A model generated the notes under the pieces. That model saw nothing but the letters and a program-made list of their open reading frames with translations. It had not been told where the DNA came from and searched no databases. A stretch of DNA of 44,518 nucleotides from contig NZ_JAGFNS010000017.1 of the NCBI RefSeq assembly GCF_017592555.1, forward strand, positions 1 to 44,518. The letters are read 5' to 3'. The stretch comes from Actinoplanes flavus (GTDB lineage Bacteria > Actinomycetota > Actinomycetes > Mycobacteriales > Micromonosporaceae). Shown piece by piece: positions 25,391 to 33,951 of this stretch (within the stretch, counting starts at the first letter, position 1; each line of letters begins with the position of its first letter). Made by a program: the position numbers and the translations under genes.

Positions 25391-27399
25391 GCACGTGCCC
25401 CTTCCCACATCACCGTGTACGCCTCGGCGCCGCCCAGCAGTTGCGACCGGAGCAGCGGCCCGTCGGATCCGGCCTGGGCGATCAGGTCGGTGACCCAGTC
25501 GGCGTAGAGGCCGTACTGGGCGACGCCGTCGGTGTTGAGGTCGAAGGTGCGGGAGCCGTAGACCTGTTTGGTGACGGTGGTTCCGTTGATCGCGGTGAAC
25601 GGGTAGGTGAGCGGGCTGGTTCCGGCGTTCAGGCGGGGCGCGGCCTGCGGGCCCAGCCCGTTCACGTCGGTGCCCACGCCGTACCCGGTGATTCTCGGGC
25701 CGTTGGCGAGGGCCCGATGGGCGCGCCACTGGTCGAGGAAGGTGCCGGTGGCCTGGCCGTCGTCGGTGGCCGAGAAGGCGTAGCTGGCCACGAAGCCGCC
25801 GAGCCCGAGGAGGCGGTCGACCATGGCCGGGTCGGACCAGGTGTGCACCGAGGTGACGCCCGGGTAGCCGGCCCGTTCGGCGAGATCGAGGACCGCTGAC
25901 GCGGTCTTCACCCCCATGTGGTCGATGTGGATGATCATGCCGCGGGCCATCATCGCTTCGACGAGGTACGTGCCGAGCTCGGTCAAGCCGCGCGTGTTGC
26001 AGATCTTCCCGCTCGGGTAGACCGGCAGGACCGTCCCGGCCGGCAGGTTGACCCCGAGTGCCAGCAGCTTGGCGAGGTCGTCGCTGACCAGCGGCTGCTC
26101 GTTGTCGGAGGGCCCGGTGCAGCTGGTCGCCTGCCACCAGTGCCCGGTGGAGATGAGGTTGCCGACGTTGACGGCCGCGCCGGTGACGCCCTCGTCGAAG
26201 CGGGTGCCGCCGAACGCGTTGTCGAACTTGTGCACCGGGTAGAAGCCGCTGACGCCCATGCCCGCCAGCTCGTCGAGCCCGGCGTCGATGTCGGCCGTGG
26301 TGCACTGCGGCACGCCCTTGATCTCCCGGCAGCCGAAGATCTCCGAGTTCTCCACGCCGATGGTGACCGCGAGCTTGCCCTGCGCGGCGATCTGCCGGAC
26401 CTGCTCGGGGGTGGTGGCCAGGCGGAACCAGCCCTTGCCGGGCCCGCCGCTGCGGGCGTCCACATAGTCCTGCATCTTCCGGAGATAGGCGGACTGCGCC
26501 CTGATCTGGTCCATCTCGTCGCAGGAGGTGTGCTGCGGGGTCAGCCCGCAGATCACCCGGTTGGCCACCAGCAGCACGTTGAGCACCCGCTGGCCGGACT
26601 GCCAGGCCCGTTCCAGGCTGCGGAAGTAGGACGCCTCGTGCAGCATCGTGTCGTGCTGCGGCCAGTCGCCGAAGGTGGGCCAGCCGTCCTCGGCCGAGTT
26701 GACCGGGTCGGTGCCGGCGATGATCGCTTCGAGCAGGGCGCCCCAGCCCAGGGTGGCGTGCGAGGCGCAGCCGCTCAGCGCGACCGGGGCGCCGCCGGGG
26801 GCGTAGGCGTCCCCGCAATGCAGCGACCCGCCGAACGCCTCCGCCGCGGTGATGTGGGCGTGCGCGTCGATCCAGCCGACCAGCCGGCCCTGCGCGTCGA
26901 CGCCGGCGGCCGGGGTGCCGCTCACGCCGGTGGCGATGTCCGGGATCGGGGCGCAACCGGTCGCCGGGGTGAACGTGAAGGTGGAGCCGCCGGCGCCGAG
27001 GCCGCCCAGGTAGTTGCCCATCTGCTGCCCGGTGGCCGTGGACACCAGCCGGTACTGGCCGTCGGCGGCGCTGACCGTCCAGTCGGCGCGGTCGCCGTAC
27101 CCGGATCCGGCCCAGACCCAGCCGAGGACGCTCTGATAGATCGGGGCGCCGGTCGAGTCGCGCACCTGGTAGCGGCCGAGCTGGGTGGCCTCGAAGCGGA
27201 ACTTCTCGGCGCTCGACGCGGTGCCGGTGAACCCGTAGCCGACGCTGTCCTTGAAGACGTACCTGTTCGAGGTCTTGAGGGTGACGCACGCACCCTCCAG
27301 ATCGTTCGCGGGCGTCCAGCTCGCGGCGGCGTGGGAGGGCGCGGGCAGCCCACCGACGAGGCCGAGCACCAGGACGCCCGCGACCAGCGAACGAGTCAC
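25387..27399 (-). CDS. Secreted M19-like metallohydrolase with N-terminal beta-trefoil-like domain
   Basis: A 670-residue exported protein. Residues 1-25 are a Sec signal peptide ending SHAA. Residues 26-155 look like a beta-trefoil or lectin-like domain with repeated aromatic/Gly strands. The rest is an amidohydrolase-fold domain with a metal-binding order like renal dipeptidase (M19): H180 and H182 (DAHAHI), E350 (IGVENSEIF), H491 and H494 (HIDHMG), H519 (SVHTWSD) and D578 (GTDVNG). M19 enzymes usually have HxD at the first site; here it is HxH. GGGGG lies 6-7 nt before the GTG. The substrate is unknown. Confidence 0.8.
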   Translation of the reverse strand: MTRSLVAGVLVLGLVGGLPAPSHAAASWTPANDLEGACVTLKTSNRYVFKDSVGYGFTGTASSAEKFRFEATQLGRYQVRDSTGAPIYQSVLGWVWAGSGYGDRADWTVSAADGQYRLVSTATGQQMGNYLGGLGAGGSTFTFTPATGCAPIPDIATGVSGTPAAGVDAQGRLVGWIDAHAHITAAEAFGGSLHCGDAYAPGGAPVALSGCASHATLGWGALLEAIIAGTDPVNSAEDGWPTFGDWPQHDTMLHEASYFRSLERAWQSGQRVLNVLLVANRVICGLTPQHTSCDEMDQIRAQSAYLRKMQDYVDARSGGPGKGWFRLATTPEQVRQIAAQGKLAVTIGVENSEIFGCREIKGVPQCTTADIDAGLDELAGMGVSGFYPVHKFDNAFGGTRFDEGVTGAAVNVGNLISTGHWWQATSCTGPSDNEQPLVSDDLAKLLALGVNLPAGTVLPVYPSGKICNTRGLTELGTYLVEAMMARGMIIHIDHMGVKTASAVLDLAERAGYPGVTSVHTWSDPAMVDRLLGLGGFVASYAFSATDDGQATGTFLDQWRAHRALANGPRITGYGVGTDVNGLGPQAAPRLNAGTSPLTYPFTAINGTTVTKQVYGSRTFDLNTDGVAQYGLYADWVTDLIAQAGSDGPLLRSQLLGGAEAYTVMWEGARA

Positions 27400-27449
27400 G
27401 AGACACCCCCTTGATCGATCACTTGATCCAACAAGGCGGAGTGTAGGAA

Positions 27450-27473
27450 TGGTCACACCTCTGAGACCAGAGG
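27450..27473. promoter_or_regulatory. Nested inverted repeats in divergent promoter region
   Basis: TGGTC (27450-27454) and GACCA (27465-27469) form arms 10 nt apart, and CCTCTG (27458-27463) with CAGAGG (27468-27473) form a second inverted repeat around AGAC. The site lies in the 118-bp gap between the secreted hydrolase operon and mqnD and could be an operator for a GntR/FadR-like regulator. The repeats are visible; the regulator is a guess. Confidence 0.35.
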
Positions 27474-27517
27474 AAGACATGAATATTTTTCTCTGGAGGC
27501 AGACGGGGGATAGCGTG

Positions 27518-28333
27518 GTGGACGTGACGCTCTCTTTGGCGGTCTCCCCGTGCCCCAACGACACCTTCGTCTTCCACGCGCTGATCCACGGCCTGGTGCC
27601 CGGCGCCCCGCCGGTGGATCTGACCTTCGCCGACGTCGACGTCACGAACACGGCCGCCCTCGACGGCGCCTTCGACCTGGTCAAGGTCAGTTACGCGGCA
27701 CTGCCCTGGCTGCTCGGCGACTACGAGCTGCTGCCCTGCGGGGGCGCGCTCGGGCGTGGCTGCGGCCCGCTGGTGCTGACCCGGGACCGCGCCGACCTCG
27801 ACGGTGCGACCGTCGCGGTGCCCGGCGACCGCACCACGGCGTACCTTCTCTTCCGCCTCTGGGCCGCCGACCAGCGCCCGGCCCGGATCGAGGTCGTCCC
27901 GTTCCACGAGATCATGCCGGGGGTGGCCGAGGGCCGCTTCGACGCCGGCCTGGTGATCCACGAGGCCCGGTTCACCTACCCGAGGTACGGACTCTCCGCC
28001 CTGGTCGACCTCGGTGAATGGTGGGAGACCGACACCGGCCTGCCGATCCCGCTCGGCGCCATCCTCGCCAAACGCGGCACGGTCGACCCGGCCGCCGCCA
28101 CCGGGTGGATCCGCGAGTCGCTCCGGCACGGCTGGCGTGACCCGGCCGCCAGCCAGGACTTCGTCCTCGCCAACGCGCAGGAGATGGAGCCGACCGTGGT
28201 GAAACAGCACATCGAGCTGTACGTCAACGAATTCACCCTGGAACTGGGCGAAGACGGACTCGCCGCCGCCGACGCCCTGCTCGGGCGCGCGGCGGCGGCG
28301 GGTCTGACGCCTGCGGTGCCGTCCTTCCGGTAG
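27518..28333 (+). CDS. mqnD: 1,4-dihydroxy-6-naphthoate synthase
   Basis: A 271-residue enzyme converting cyclic dehypoxanthinyl futalosine to 1,4-dihydroxy-6-naphthoate in the futalosine menaquinone pathway. The signature SPCPNDTFVFHALIHG is at the N-terminus, followed by FADVDVTNTAAL and the GDRTTAYLLFRLW segment of the periplasmic-binding-protein-like fold. GTG codons at 27515, 27518 and 27524 compete. GGGGGA favours 27518, while TAGCGT at 27511-27516 would make 27524 a leaderless start. It is convergent with the cold-shock gene (6-bp gap). Confidence 0.92.
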   Translation: MDVTLSLAVSPCPNDTFVFHALIHGLVPGAPPVDLTFADVDVTNTAALDGAFDLVKVSYAALPWLLGDYELLPCGGALGRGCGPLVLTRDRADLDGATVAVPGDRTTAYLLFRLWAADQRPARIEVVPFHEIMPGVAEGRFDAGLVIHEARFTYPRYGLSALVDLGEWWETDTGLPIPLGAILAKRGTVDPAAATGWIRESLRHGWRDPAASQDFVLANAQEMEPTVVKQHIELYVNEFTLELGEDGLAAADALLGRAAAAGLTPAVPSFR

Positions 28334-28339
28334 CGGAAC

Positions 28340-28726
28340 CTAGATCTCGAACTCGCGGGCGACCGCGTGCACCAGCTGCGCGATCTTCAGCGAGGTCTTC
28401 TTGTCGGGGTAGCGCCCACGCTGCAACGACGGCTGCACCGAGCTCTCCAGCACCTTGATCATGTCTTCGATCATGCTGGCCAGCTCGTCCGCCGGGCGGC
28501 GGCGCAGCTCGGCCAGGGAGGGCGGCGCGTCCAGCAGCTTCACACCGAGGGCCTGCGCGCCCTTGCGGCTGTCGACGACGCCGAACTCGATCCGCTGTCC
28601 CGTCTTCAGCTCGGTGACCCCCGCCGGCAGCGATCCCTTGGGCAGGAAGACGTCACCACCCTCGTCACTGGTGACGAACCCGAATCCCTTCGTCGCGTCG
28701 TACCACTTCACTCGACCCGTGGGCAC
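28340..28726 (-). CDS. Cold-shock-domain protein with C-terminal extension
   Basis: A 128-residue protein. Residues 1-65 are a cold-shock domain with an RNP1-like KGFGFVTSDEG and an RNP2-like DVFLP. Residues 66-128 are an extra helical segment (SLAELRRRPADELASMIEDMIKVLE and DKKTSLKIAQLVHAVARE). Classic CspA proteins stop at about 67 residues. It probably binds single-stranded nucleic acid. The GTG at 28726 has TTGAGG 6 nt upstream; the longer frame adds six residues. Confidence 0.88.
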   Translation of the reverse strand: MPTGRVKWYDATKGFGFVTSDEGGDVFLPKGSLPAGVTELKTGQRIEFGVVDSRKGAQALGVKLLDAPPSLAELRRRPADELASMIEDMIKVLESSVQPSLQRGRYPDKKTSLKIAQLVHAVAREFEI

Positions 28727-28772
28727 CGCTGACCTCAACTTCACTCAATGGACACAACCGCTCACGGCTAGG

Positions 28773-29399
28773 CTATCCAGAGAGGCGCTCGGACCCAACT
28801 GCAATCTCACTCAACAGTGCCGGGAATGTGGTGAGATCGGACAGCACGTGAGACGCCCCCGCCTCCCACAGCTCCCCCTCGGAACACGGGCCGGTGGTCA
28901 GCCCGATCCCCGGGACACCCGCCGTCCGGGCGGCCACCATGTCCGCCGCATGATCGCCCACATACCACCGCACACCGTGCTCCACCAGCGCCGACGCCTT
29001 GCCCTCGGCGAACAGGTCGCCGGCCAGCTCGTCGGCCCGCAGGCCCAGGTGGTCGAGGTGCAACCGGGCCAGCCGGCCCAGCTTCGAGGTCACCACCACG
29101 ACCCGCAGCCCGGCCGCCCGCACCGCGGCGAGCGCCTCGACGGCGCCGGGCATGGGCCGGCTCGGGGTGACCGCGTGATCCGGATAGAGCCCCCGGAAGG
29201 TGGTGACCGCCTCCTCGACGGCCTCCTCCGCGAACCAGTGCCGCAGCTCGGTCCGCAACGGCGGGCCCAGCCGGGAGACCGCCAGGTCGGCATCCACGTG
29301 CACGCCGGTCACCGCGGTGAGCGCCCGGTACGTCTCCCGGATGCCCGGCCGGGAGTCGATCAGGGTCATGTCCAGGTCGAAACCGACCGCACCCGTCAC
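28773..29399 (-). CDS. HAD family hydrolase
   Basis: A 208-residue haloacid-dehalogenase phosphatase of the phosphoglycolate-phosphatase-like type. Motif I is FDLDMTLIDS (nucleophile D8, acid D10), motif II is VVVVTSK, and motif IV is YVGDHAADM. The cap domain lies between motifs I and II. The substrate is unknown. Its GTG overlaps the stop of the small upstream gene as GTGA, so the two are coupled. The gap to the cold-shock gene downstream is 46 bp. Confidence 0.87.
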   Translation of the reverse strand: MTGAVGFDLDMTLIDSRPGIRETYRALTAVTGVHVDADLAVSRLGPPLRTELRHWFAEEAVEEAVTTFRGLYPDHAVTPSRPMPGAVEALAAVRAAGLRVVVVTSKLGRLARLHLDHLGLRADELAGDLFAEGKASALVEHGVRWYVGDHAADMVAARTAGVPGIGLTTGPCSEGELWEAGASHVLSDLTTFPALLSEIAVGSERLSG

Positions 29400-29596
29400 G
29401 GGTGCCGGCTGGCGGCCCGGTAGCTCAGGCTCTCCACCGGGAGCGGGAAGGTCTGGTCGTCACCGAACGGCGACGGGGCCGCGGCACGGTCGGAGATGAG
29501 CTCGGACACGTGCAACTTGCCCTTCATGTCCACGCCCCGCAGTCCGGCGACCTCGTTCGCCGGCGTCGACGAGCCCGCGGTCTTGGCCTTCGCCAC
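29396..29596 (-). CDS. Small conserved hypothetical protein
   Basis: A 66-residue protein starting VAKAKTAGSSTPANEVAGLRG and containing VDMKGKLHVSELISDRAAAPSPFGDDQTFPLP in its second half. A strong GAGGAGG lies 7 nt before the GTG at 29596, and its stop overlaps the HAD gene start. I recognise no domain. The strong ribosome site and coupling make it a real gene. It is divergent from the helicase-associated gene. Confidence 0.72.
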   Translation of the reverse strand: MAKAKTAGSSTPANEVAGLRGVDMKGKLHVSELISDRAAAPSPFGDDQTFPLPVESLSYRAASRHP

Positions 29597-29675
29597 TTTC
29601 GGTCCTCCTCGCAATCGAGGTCCGGCCACGCCCGGACCGGACACCATCGTCCCATGAACGTTAGCGTTGAAGACG

Positions 29676-32060
29676 ATGGCCACCACATTCGCCGATCAAC
29701 TCCGGTCGCTGCCCGACGAAGCTCTGGGCGCGCTCATACAACTGCGCCCCGACCTCGTCGTCCCGGTGCCCGCCGACATCTCGGCCCTCGCCGTACGCGC
29801 GCAGTCCCGTAACTCGGTCGCCCGCTGCCTGGACGGCCTCGACGAGTTCACCCTCCTCGTCCTCGACGCGGCCCGCCTCAGCCGGGCCGCCGACACCGCG
29901 CTGACCTCGGTCGACGCCATCCTCGCGCTGGCTGAGGGCGCCCCCGCGGAGGACACCCGCGTCGCTGTCGACCGGCTCCGGGTCCGCTTCCTGCTGCACG
30001 GGCCGCCCGAGGCGCTCCAGATCGTCGGCGCGGTCGACGAGGTCACCTCCCCCTACCCGGCCGGGCTCGGCCGGCCCGCCGACTACCTGGACGCGCAGGC
30101 CGCCGCGCTCTGCGCCGACCGGGCCAGGCTGCGCCGCACCGTGCTGGCCGCGCCGCCCGGCGCCCGCGCCGTGCTGGACCGGCTGGCCGCGGGTCCCCCG
30201 ATCGGGGCACTCAACCGTGACTCCGTCGCCGAGCCGGTGACATGGCTCGTCGACCAGCACATCCTGGTCCCGGTCTCGGAGGCGGGCCGCGCCCCCCGGC
30301 CGGACGGCGACCTGGTCGAGCTGCCCCGCGAAGTGGGCATGCTGCTGCGCCGCGACACCGGGCCCCTCGGTGTGCTGCGGCCGGTCGCGCCGGTGCCGGA
30401 CGGTCCGTCCCGCGACCCGCAGGCCGCCGACTCGGCCGGCGCCGGGCAGACCATGGAGGCGGTCCGCGCCACCGAGGCGATCCTCGAGGCCCTCGCCGCC
30501 GAACCCGCCGCCGTGCTGCGCACCGGCGGGCTCGGCGTCCGCGACCTGAAGCGGCTGGCCAAGGCGGCCGGCATCGACGAGGCGGGCGCCGCGCTGCTGA
30601 TCGAGACGGCGTACGCGGCCGGCCTCCTCGGCGAGTCCGAAGCCGCCCCGGCCCGGGCCACCACGCCCGCCCAGGACGTGTTCCTGCCCACCGGGGCGTA
30701 CGACCTGTGGCGCGCCACCGGAGTCGCCCACCGCTGGGCCGCCCTGGCCCGGTCCTGGCTCACCATGACCCGGCAGCCCGGACTCGTCGGCCGCCGCGAC
30801 GAACGCGACCGCCCGGTCAACGCCCTCGCCCCCGACGCCGAACGCGCCGGCGCCCCGCAAGCCCGCCGGGAATCCCTCGGCACCCTCGCCGGCCTGGAAC
30901 CCGGCGCCGCGCCCACGGTCGACGACCTGCTCGGGCTGCTGTCCTGGCAGAACCCACGGCGGGCCCGCGGGCGGGAGGCGGCACACCGGGACGCGTACTT
31001 CGGCGCCGCCCTGCTGGGCGTCACCGGGTTGGGGGCGCTCACGTCGTACGCCCGATTGCTGCTCGCCGATGGAGAGACGGACGGCGGCGACCCGCTCGGG
31101 GTGCATCCGGAGGATGCCCATGCCGACGCGGTGCGCGCGCTGGACCGCCTGCTGCCCGCCCCGGTCGACCACGTGCTGGTGCAGGCCGACCTGACCGTGG
31201 TGGTGCCCGGCCCGCCCGAGCCGGAACTGGCGGCCGAACTCGACGTGCTGGCCGAGCCCGAGTCGGCCGGCGGCGCGAGCGTCTTCCGGGTCACCCCGGC
31301 CAGCGTGCGGCGCGCCCTCGACGTCGGCTATCAGGCCGCCGACCTGCACGAACTGTTCCGTCGCCGGTCCCGGACCCCGGTGCCGCAGACGCTGACCTAC
31401 CTGATCGACGACGCCGCCCGCAAGCACGGCGGACTGCGCAGCGGCTCGGCCGGCTCCTACCTGCGCAGCGACGACGAGGCCCTGCTCGCCGAGGTGGCCG
31501 GCGACAAACGGCTGACCACCCTCGACCTGCGCCGGATCGCGCCGACCGTGCTGGTCAGCCCGCGCCCGGTGGCCCGGCTGCTGGGCGCCCTCCGCGACGC
31601 CGGGTACGCGCCGGTCGCCGAGGACGCCGGCGGCGCCACCGTGCTGACCAGGCCGAAGGCACGCCGCGCACCCACCCGCTCGGCCCGCGCCCCGGAGACG
31701 GCCGGCCCGGTGCTGACCGGCCCCCGGCTCGCCGGCGTGGTGGAGCAGCTGCGGCGCGGCGACATCGCCACCCGGGCCGCGCGGCGCGCGCCGGTCACCG
31801 TCCGGGCCGCGCACGGCCACGCGGTGCCCGGCCTGACCGCCGTCCAGCAGCACACCCAGGCCATGGCGGTGCTCCAGCAGGCGGTCCGCGACAAGGCCCG
31901 GGTCTGGGTGGGCTACGTCGACTCACACGGCGCGACCCTGTCCCGGCTGGTCCGCCCGGTCTCCCTGAGCGCCGGCTACCTACGGGCCGAGGACGAACGA
32001 GGCGAGAGCCTGCACACCTTCGCCCTGCACCGGATAACAGCCGCCGTAACCGAGGAGTAG
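29676..32060 (+). CDS. XPB-associated protein (helicase C-terminal_3 type)
   Basis: A 794-residue protein lacking helicase ATPase motifs, with the XPB/Ssl2-type N-terminal-like region that databases name helicase-associated. The C-terminal RVWVGYVDSHGATLSRLVRPVSLSAGYLRAEDERGESLHTFALHRI is a WYL-like segment. It sits directly upstream of the XPB helicase, as in mycobacteria (recalled for Rv0862c/Rv0861c), and is probably a partner or regulator of it. TAGCGT (29662-29667) lies 8 nt before the ATG. The TTG at 29667 is an alternative start. GC-rich repeats of Ala/Arg/Pro dominate the middle. Confidence 0.8.
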   Translation: MATTFADQLRSLPDEALGALIQLRPDLVVPVPADISALAVRAQSRNSVARCLDGLDEFTLLVLDAARLSRAADTALTSVDAILALAEGAPAEDTRVAVDRLRVRFLLHGPPEALQIVGAVDEVTSPYPAGLGRPADYLDAQAAALCADRARLRRTVLAAPPGARAVLDRLAAGPPIGALNRDSVAEPVTWLVDQHILVPVSEAGRAPRPDGDLVELPREVGMLLRRDTGPLGVLRPVAPVPDGPSRDPQAADSAGAGQTMEAVRATEAILEALAAEPAAVLRTGGLGVRDLKRLAKAAGIDEAGAALLIETAYAAGLLGESEAAPARATTPAQDVFLPTGAYDLWRATGVAHRWAALARSWLTMTRQPGLVGRRDERDRPVNALAPDAERAGAPQARRESLGTLAGLEPGAAPTVDDLLGLLSWQNPRRARGREAAHRDAYFGAALLGVTGLGALTSYARLLLADGETDGGDPLGVHPEDAHADAVRALDRLLPAPVDHVLVQADLTVVVPGPPEPELAAELDVLAEPESAGGASVFRVTPASVRRALDVGYQAADLHELFRRRSRTPVPQTLTYLIDDAARKHGGLRSGSAGSYLRSDDEALLAEVAGDKRLTTLDLRRIAPTVLVSPRPVARLLGALRDAGYAPVAEDAGGATVLTRPKARRAPTRSARAPETAGPVLTGPRLAGVVEQLRRGDIATRAARRAPVTVRAAHGHAVPGLTAVQQHTQAMAVLQQAVRDKARVWVGYVDSHGATLSRLVRPVSLSAGYLRAEDERGESLHTFALHRITAAVTEE

Positions 32061-32068
32061 GAGCTTTT

Positions 32069-32105
32069 GCCGGGTCGCGCGCCCCCGTATTGCGCACGAC
32101 CCGGC
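32069..32105 (+). terminator. Hairpin between the XPB-associated gene and XPB
   Basis: A perfect 9-bp inverted repeat, GCCGGGTCG (32069-32077) and CGACCCGGC (32097-32105), extended by CGC/GCG inside. It begins 8 nt after the upstream stop. There is no T tract, so it may be a Rho-assisted stop or an mRNA processing site within the 190-bp gap. Confidence 0.5.
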
Positions 32106-32250
32106 ACCAGTAACACGCACCGGGGCGGCGGAACGTTGCAGTCGATTTCGAAGATCGCGTTGCGCCTGCTCAGGCCCTCGTCATGCCGGTTCCGCCGGAC
32201 GCGTGGCAAACTGGAGGGTCGGTTTTTCCCCAGGTTCGGAGGCGTGCAGG

Positions 32251-33912
32251 GTGAGCGGCGGACCACTGATCGTGCAGTCGGACAAGACCCTGCTTCTGGA
32301 GGTCGACCATCCGGACGCGCAGGCCTGCCGGATGGCGATCGCGCCGTTCGCCGAGCTGGAGCGGTCGCCGGAGCACGTGCACACGTACCGGCTGACCCCG
32401 CTCGGCCTGTGGAACAGCCGGGCCGCCGGGCACGACGCGGAGAGCGTGGTCGACGCGCTGATCAAGTTCTCCCGCTACCCGGTGCCGCACGCGCTGCTGG
32501 TCGACGTCGCCGAGACGATGGACCGGTACGGCCGTCTGCAACTGCTGAACGACCCGGTGCACGGCCTGGTCCTGCGCGGCCTCGACAGGATCGTGCTGAT
32601 CGAGGTGGCCAAGTCGAAGAAGCTGGCCGGCATGCTCGGCGCCCGGATCGACGACGAGACCATCGCGGTGCACGGCTCCGAGCGCGGCCGTCTCAAGCAG
32701 GCGCTGCTGAAGCTGGGCTGGCCGGCCGAGGACCTGGCCGGCTACGTCGACGGCGAGGCACACGCGATCGCCCTCAAGGAGGACGGCTGGACGCTCCGGT
32801 CGTACCAGCAGGAGGCGGTCGACGGCTTCTGGGCCGGAGGCTCCGGGGTGGTGGTCCTGCCCTGTGGCGCGGGCAAGACGCTGGTCGGCGCGGCCGCGAT
32901 GGCGCAGGCGTCGGCGACGACCCTGATCCTGGTGACCAACACGGTCGCCGGCCGCCAGTGGAAGCGGGAACTCCTGGCCCGCACGACGCTCACCGAGGAC
33001 GAGATCGGCGAGTACAGCGGCGAGCGCAAGGAGATCCGCCCGGTCACCATCGCGACGTACCAGGTGCTCACGTCACGCCGCGGCGGCGCCTTCACCCATC
33101 TCGACCTGTTCGGCGCCCGCGACTGGGGCCTGGTCGTCTACGACGAGGTCCACCTTCTGCCCGCGCCGATCTTCCGCTTCACCGCGGACCTCCAGGCCCG
33201 GCGTCGCCTCGGCCTCACCGCGACTCTGGTACGCGAGGACGGTCGCGAGGGTGACGTGTTCTCGCTGATCGGCCCGAAACGCTACGACGCCCCGTGGAAG
33301 GACATCGAGGCCCAGGGCTGGATCGCGCCGGCCGAGTGCGTCGAGGTCCGGGTCACCCTCACCGAGGCGGAGCGGATGGCGTACGCGGTGACCGAGGCCG
33401 AGGAGCGGTACCGGGTCGCGGCCACCGCGCGTACCAAATTGCCGGTGGTGAAAGCCCTGCTGGAGAAGCACCCGGGCGAGCAGGTGCTGGTCATCGGCGG
33501 TTTCCTGGACCAGTTGCACGAGCTGGGCGAGTTCCTGGACGCCCCGATCGTGCAGGGCGCCACCACGAACAGGGAGCGGGAGCGGCTCTTCGACGCGTTC
33601 CGTGACGGTTCACTGCGGACGCTGGTGCTGTCGAAGGTCGGCAACTTCTCGATCGACCTGCCCGAGGCGGCGGTGGCGATCCAGGTGTCCGGCACGTTCG
33701 GTTCCCGCCAGGAGGAGGCCCAGCGGCTGGGCCGGGTGCTGCGTCCCAAGGGCGACGGCCGCCAGGCCCACTTCTACACGGTGGTCTCCCGGGACACCAT
33801 CGACACCGAGTACGCGGCCCACCGCCAGCGCTTCCTCGCCGAACAGGGCTACGCCTACACGATCATCGACGCCGACGACGTCCTCGGCCCGCCCCTCCCC
33901 AAGATCGACTGA
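32251..33912 (+). CDS. Bacterial XPB/Ercc3 DNA repair helicase
   Basis: A 553-residue SF2 helicase, an ATP-driven 3'-5' translocase related to eukaryotic XPB and archaeal Hel308-independent XPB. Walker A is PCGAGKT (204-210), the DEVH box is at 298-301, motif III is GLTATL (321-326) and motif VI is EEAQRLGRVLRPKG near residues 503-516. The N-terminal 180 residues are the XPB-specific domain. Mycobacterial Ercc3 is the best comparison. GGAGG lies 8 nt before the GTG at 32251, and the longer frame to 32203 is rejected. It is downstream of its associated protein. Confidence 0.92.
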   Translation: MSGGPLIVQSDKTLLLEVDHPDAQACRMAIAPFAELERSPEHVHTYRLTPLGLWNSRAAGHDAESVVDALIKFSRYPVPHALLVDVAETMDRYGRLQLLNDPVHGLVLRGLDRIVLIEVAKSKKLAGMLGARIDDETIAVHGSERGRLKQALLKLGWPAEDLAGYVDGEAHAIALKEDGWTLRSYQQEAVDGFWAGGSGVVVLPCGAGKTLVGAAAMAQASATTLILVTNTVAGRQWKRELLARTTLTEDEIGEYSGERKEIRPVTIATYQVLTSRRGGAFTHLDLFGARDWGLVVYDEVHLLPAPIFRFTADLQARRRLGLTATLVREDGREGDVFSLIGPKRYDAPWKDIEAQGWIAPAECVEVRVTLTEAERMAYAVTEAEERYRVAATARTKLPVVKALLEKHPGEQVLVIGGFLDQLHELGEFLDAPIVQGATTNRERERLFDAFRDGSLRTLVLSKVGNFSIDLPEAAVAIQVSGTFGSRQEEAQRLGRVLRPKGDGRQAHFYTVVSRDTIDTEYAAHRQRFLAEQGYAYTIIDADDVLGPPLPKID

Positions 33913-33949
33913 ACGGTGTGGGGCCGGCGTCACCGCTGCCCCACACCGT
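33913..33949. terminator. Bidirectional terminator hairpin
   Basis: ACGGTGTGGGGC (33913-33924) pairs perfectly with GCCCCACACCGT (33938-33949) around a 13-nt loop. The 12-bp stem fills the 39-bp gap between the converging XPB and Ig-like genes. No T tract is seen on either strand. Confidence 0.75.
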
Positions 33950-33951
33950 CG

